Source of the DNA: Dehalococcoidia bacterium
Lineage (GTDB): Bacteria > Chloroflexota > Dehalococcoidia > Lucifugimonadales > Lucifugimonadaceae
Assembly: GCA_026421215.1 (NCBI GenBank)
Contig: JAPKBN010000004.1
Span: 1-64,000 of the forward strand
Length of the DNA: 64,000 nucleotides
Direction of reading: 5' to 3'
In this document: piece by piece, positions 63,554 to 64,000 of the stretch
Position numbering within the stretch: the stretch's first letter is position 1
Layout of the letters: every line of letters starts with the position of its first letter
The notes under the pieces: model-generated
The model's database searches: none
Seen by the model: only the letters and a program-made list of their open reading frames with translations
What the model was told of the DNA's origin: nothing
Position numbers and translations under genes: made by a program

Positions 63554-63603
63554 GCCGGTCACTGACCGGCGAGGGGAGGGAGATGGCTACAATCGTTTTG
63601 TGA
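63554..63603 (+). promoter_or_regulatory. Leader of the UvrD-like gene: hairpin plus six-codon mini-ORF
   Basis: A perfect hairpin (GCCGGTC-ACT-GACCGGC, 63554-63570) is followed by a purine-rich GAGGGGAGGGAG and a mini-ORF ATG GCT ACA ATC GTT TTG TGA (63583-63603). Its stop overlaps the GTG start of the helicase. This suggests translational coupling. Confidence 0.45.
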
Positions 63604-64000
63604 CTACCCAGATCGACATATTTTCCGAACTCAGCGGCCGGCAAAAAGAGGCCGTCCAGCACGCCGAGGGCCCTCTCCTCATCGTGGCCGGTCCTGGCTC
63701 CGGTAAAACGCGCGTCATGGCGCACCGTATCGCTTACCTGACCTCCGTACAGGGCGTCGCTCCGTGGCGCATCCTTGCCGTCACCTTCACCAACAAATCA
63801 GCCCGAGAACTGAGAGAACGGGCTGCGGGACTTGTCGGCGGCGCGAACACCGGGCTTCAGGTGCGAACCTTCCACTCTTTCTGCGCATTTGTGCTCCGAC
63901 AGGATGGCGGCCAGATCGGCCTCGACCCTGCCTTCTCCATATACGACGGAGACGATCAGCAGAAACTTGTTCGCAACATCCTCGAAGAGCTGGAACTCGA
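63600..64000 (+). CDS. UvrD/PcrA-type DNA helicase (5' part, cut by window edge)
   Basis: 133 codons are visible from the GTG at 63600. Q-motif region (LSGRQKEAV), Walker A AGPGSGKTRV near residues 33-42, motif Ia AVTFTNKSARELRER and motif Ib TFHSFC are intact. Superfamily 1A helicases unwind DNA in repair and replication restart. UvrD, PcrA and Rep cannot be separated from this fragment. Confidence 0.92.
   Translation, partial: MTTQIDIFSELSGRQKEAVQHAEGPLLIVAGPGSGKTRVMAHRIAYLTSVQGVAPWRILAVTFTNKSARELRERAAGLVGGANTGLQVRTFHSFCAFVLRQDGGQIGLDPAFSIYDGDDQQKLVRNILEELEL

Overview
The window is a gene-dense bacterial chromosome segment of moderately high G+C. Core genes, oxidoreductase content and rRNA layout suggest a Chloroflexota lineage, possibly SAR202-like or Dehalococcoidia-related. 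The points in favour are a 23S-tRNA-5S cluster with no 16S gene beside it (as in Dehalococcoides) and a right-hand third rich in flavin, GMC and molybdenum oxidoreductases of the kind expanded in SAR202. No 16S gene is present, so the assignment is an inference.

Left part (1-17 kb): a truncated secreted FN3/Ig-like protein, an SDR dehydrogenase, then a long minus-strand translation block. Read in its own direction, that block is tRNA-Thr, tRNA-Tyr, tRNA-Thr, tuf, rpmG, secE, nusG, rplK, rplA, L10 leader, rplJ, rplL. It ends in a strong bidirectional terminator rather than running into rpoBC. Upstream lie larC, larE and radA, an MBL-fold hydrolase, clpC and an S1-like protein. L10 and S1 both carry long acidic low-complexity extensions.

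17-23 kb: a minus-strand 23S - tRNA-fMet - 5S unit with its own consensus promoter. It is flanked by a long processing stem, and the 23S carries an A/T-rich insertion. purA is divergent from it.

22-33 kb: a rpsO-pnp-dapB-asd-dapA block on the minus strand (RNA decay plus the diaminopimelate/lysine pathway), a plus-strand lipoprotein with 27 collagen-like Gly-X-Y triplets, a CorC/HlyC-type protein and glmU. Two tRNA-Ser genes follow.

33-49 kb: plus-strand topA, a Xer recombinase, aroQ, pepP-like, efp, xseA, xseB and a formyltransferase-like gene. Then comes the minus-strand proteostasis group tig-clpP-clpX, with aspS, bioY and an Lrp/AsnC regulator.

49-64 kb (accessory in character): a HesB/IscA-like protein with a Cys/Gly tail, a Gfo/Idh/MocA oxidoreductase, a NIPSNAP-GMC oxidoreductase pair, and a flavin monooxygenase flanked by 23-bp direct repeats derived from the 3' half of a tRNA-Lys. 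These are followed by a two-subunit molybdenum hydroxylase, an aldo/keto reductase coupled to a kinase-like gene, an SDR remnant, a P-loop/DRTGG protein, a RraA-like aldolase, a methyltransferase whose apparent start codon is ATC, REP-like palindromes, and the start of a UvrD/PcrA helicase. No CRISPR array, transposase or phage structural gene was seen.
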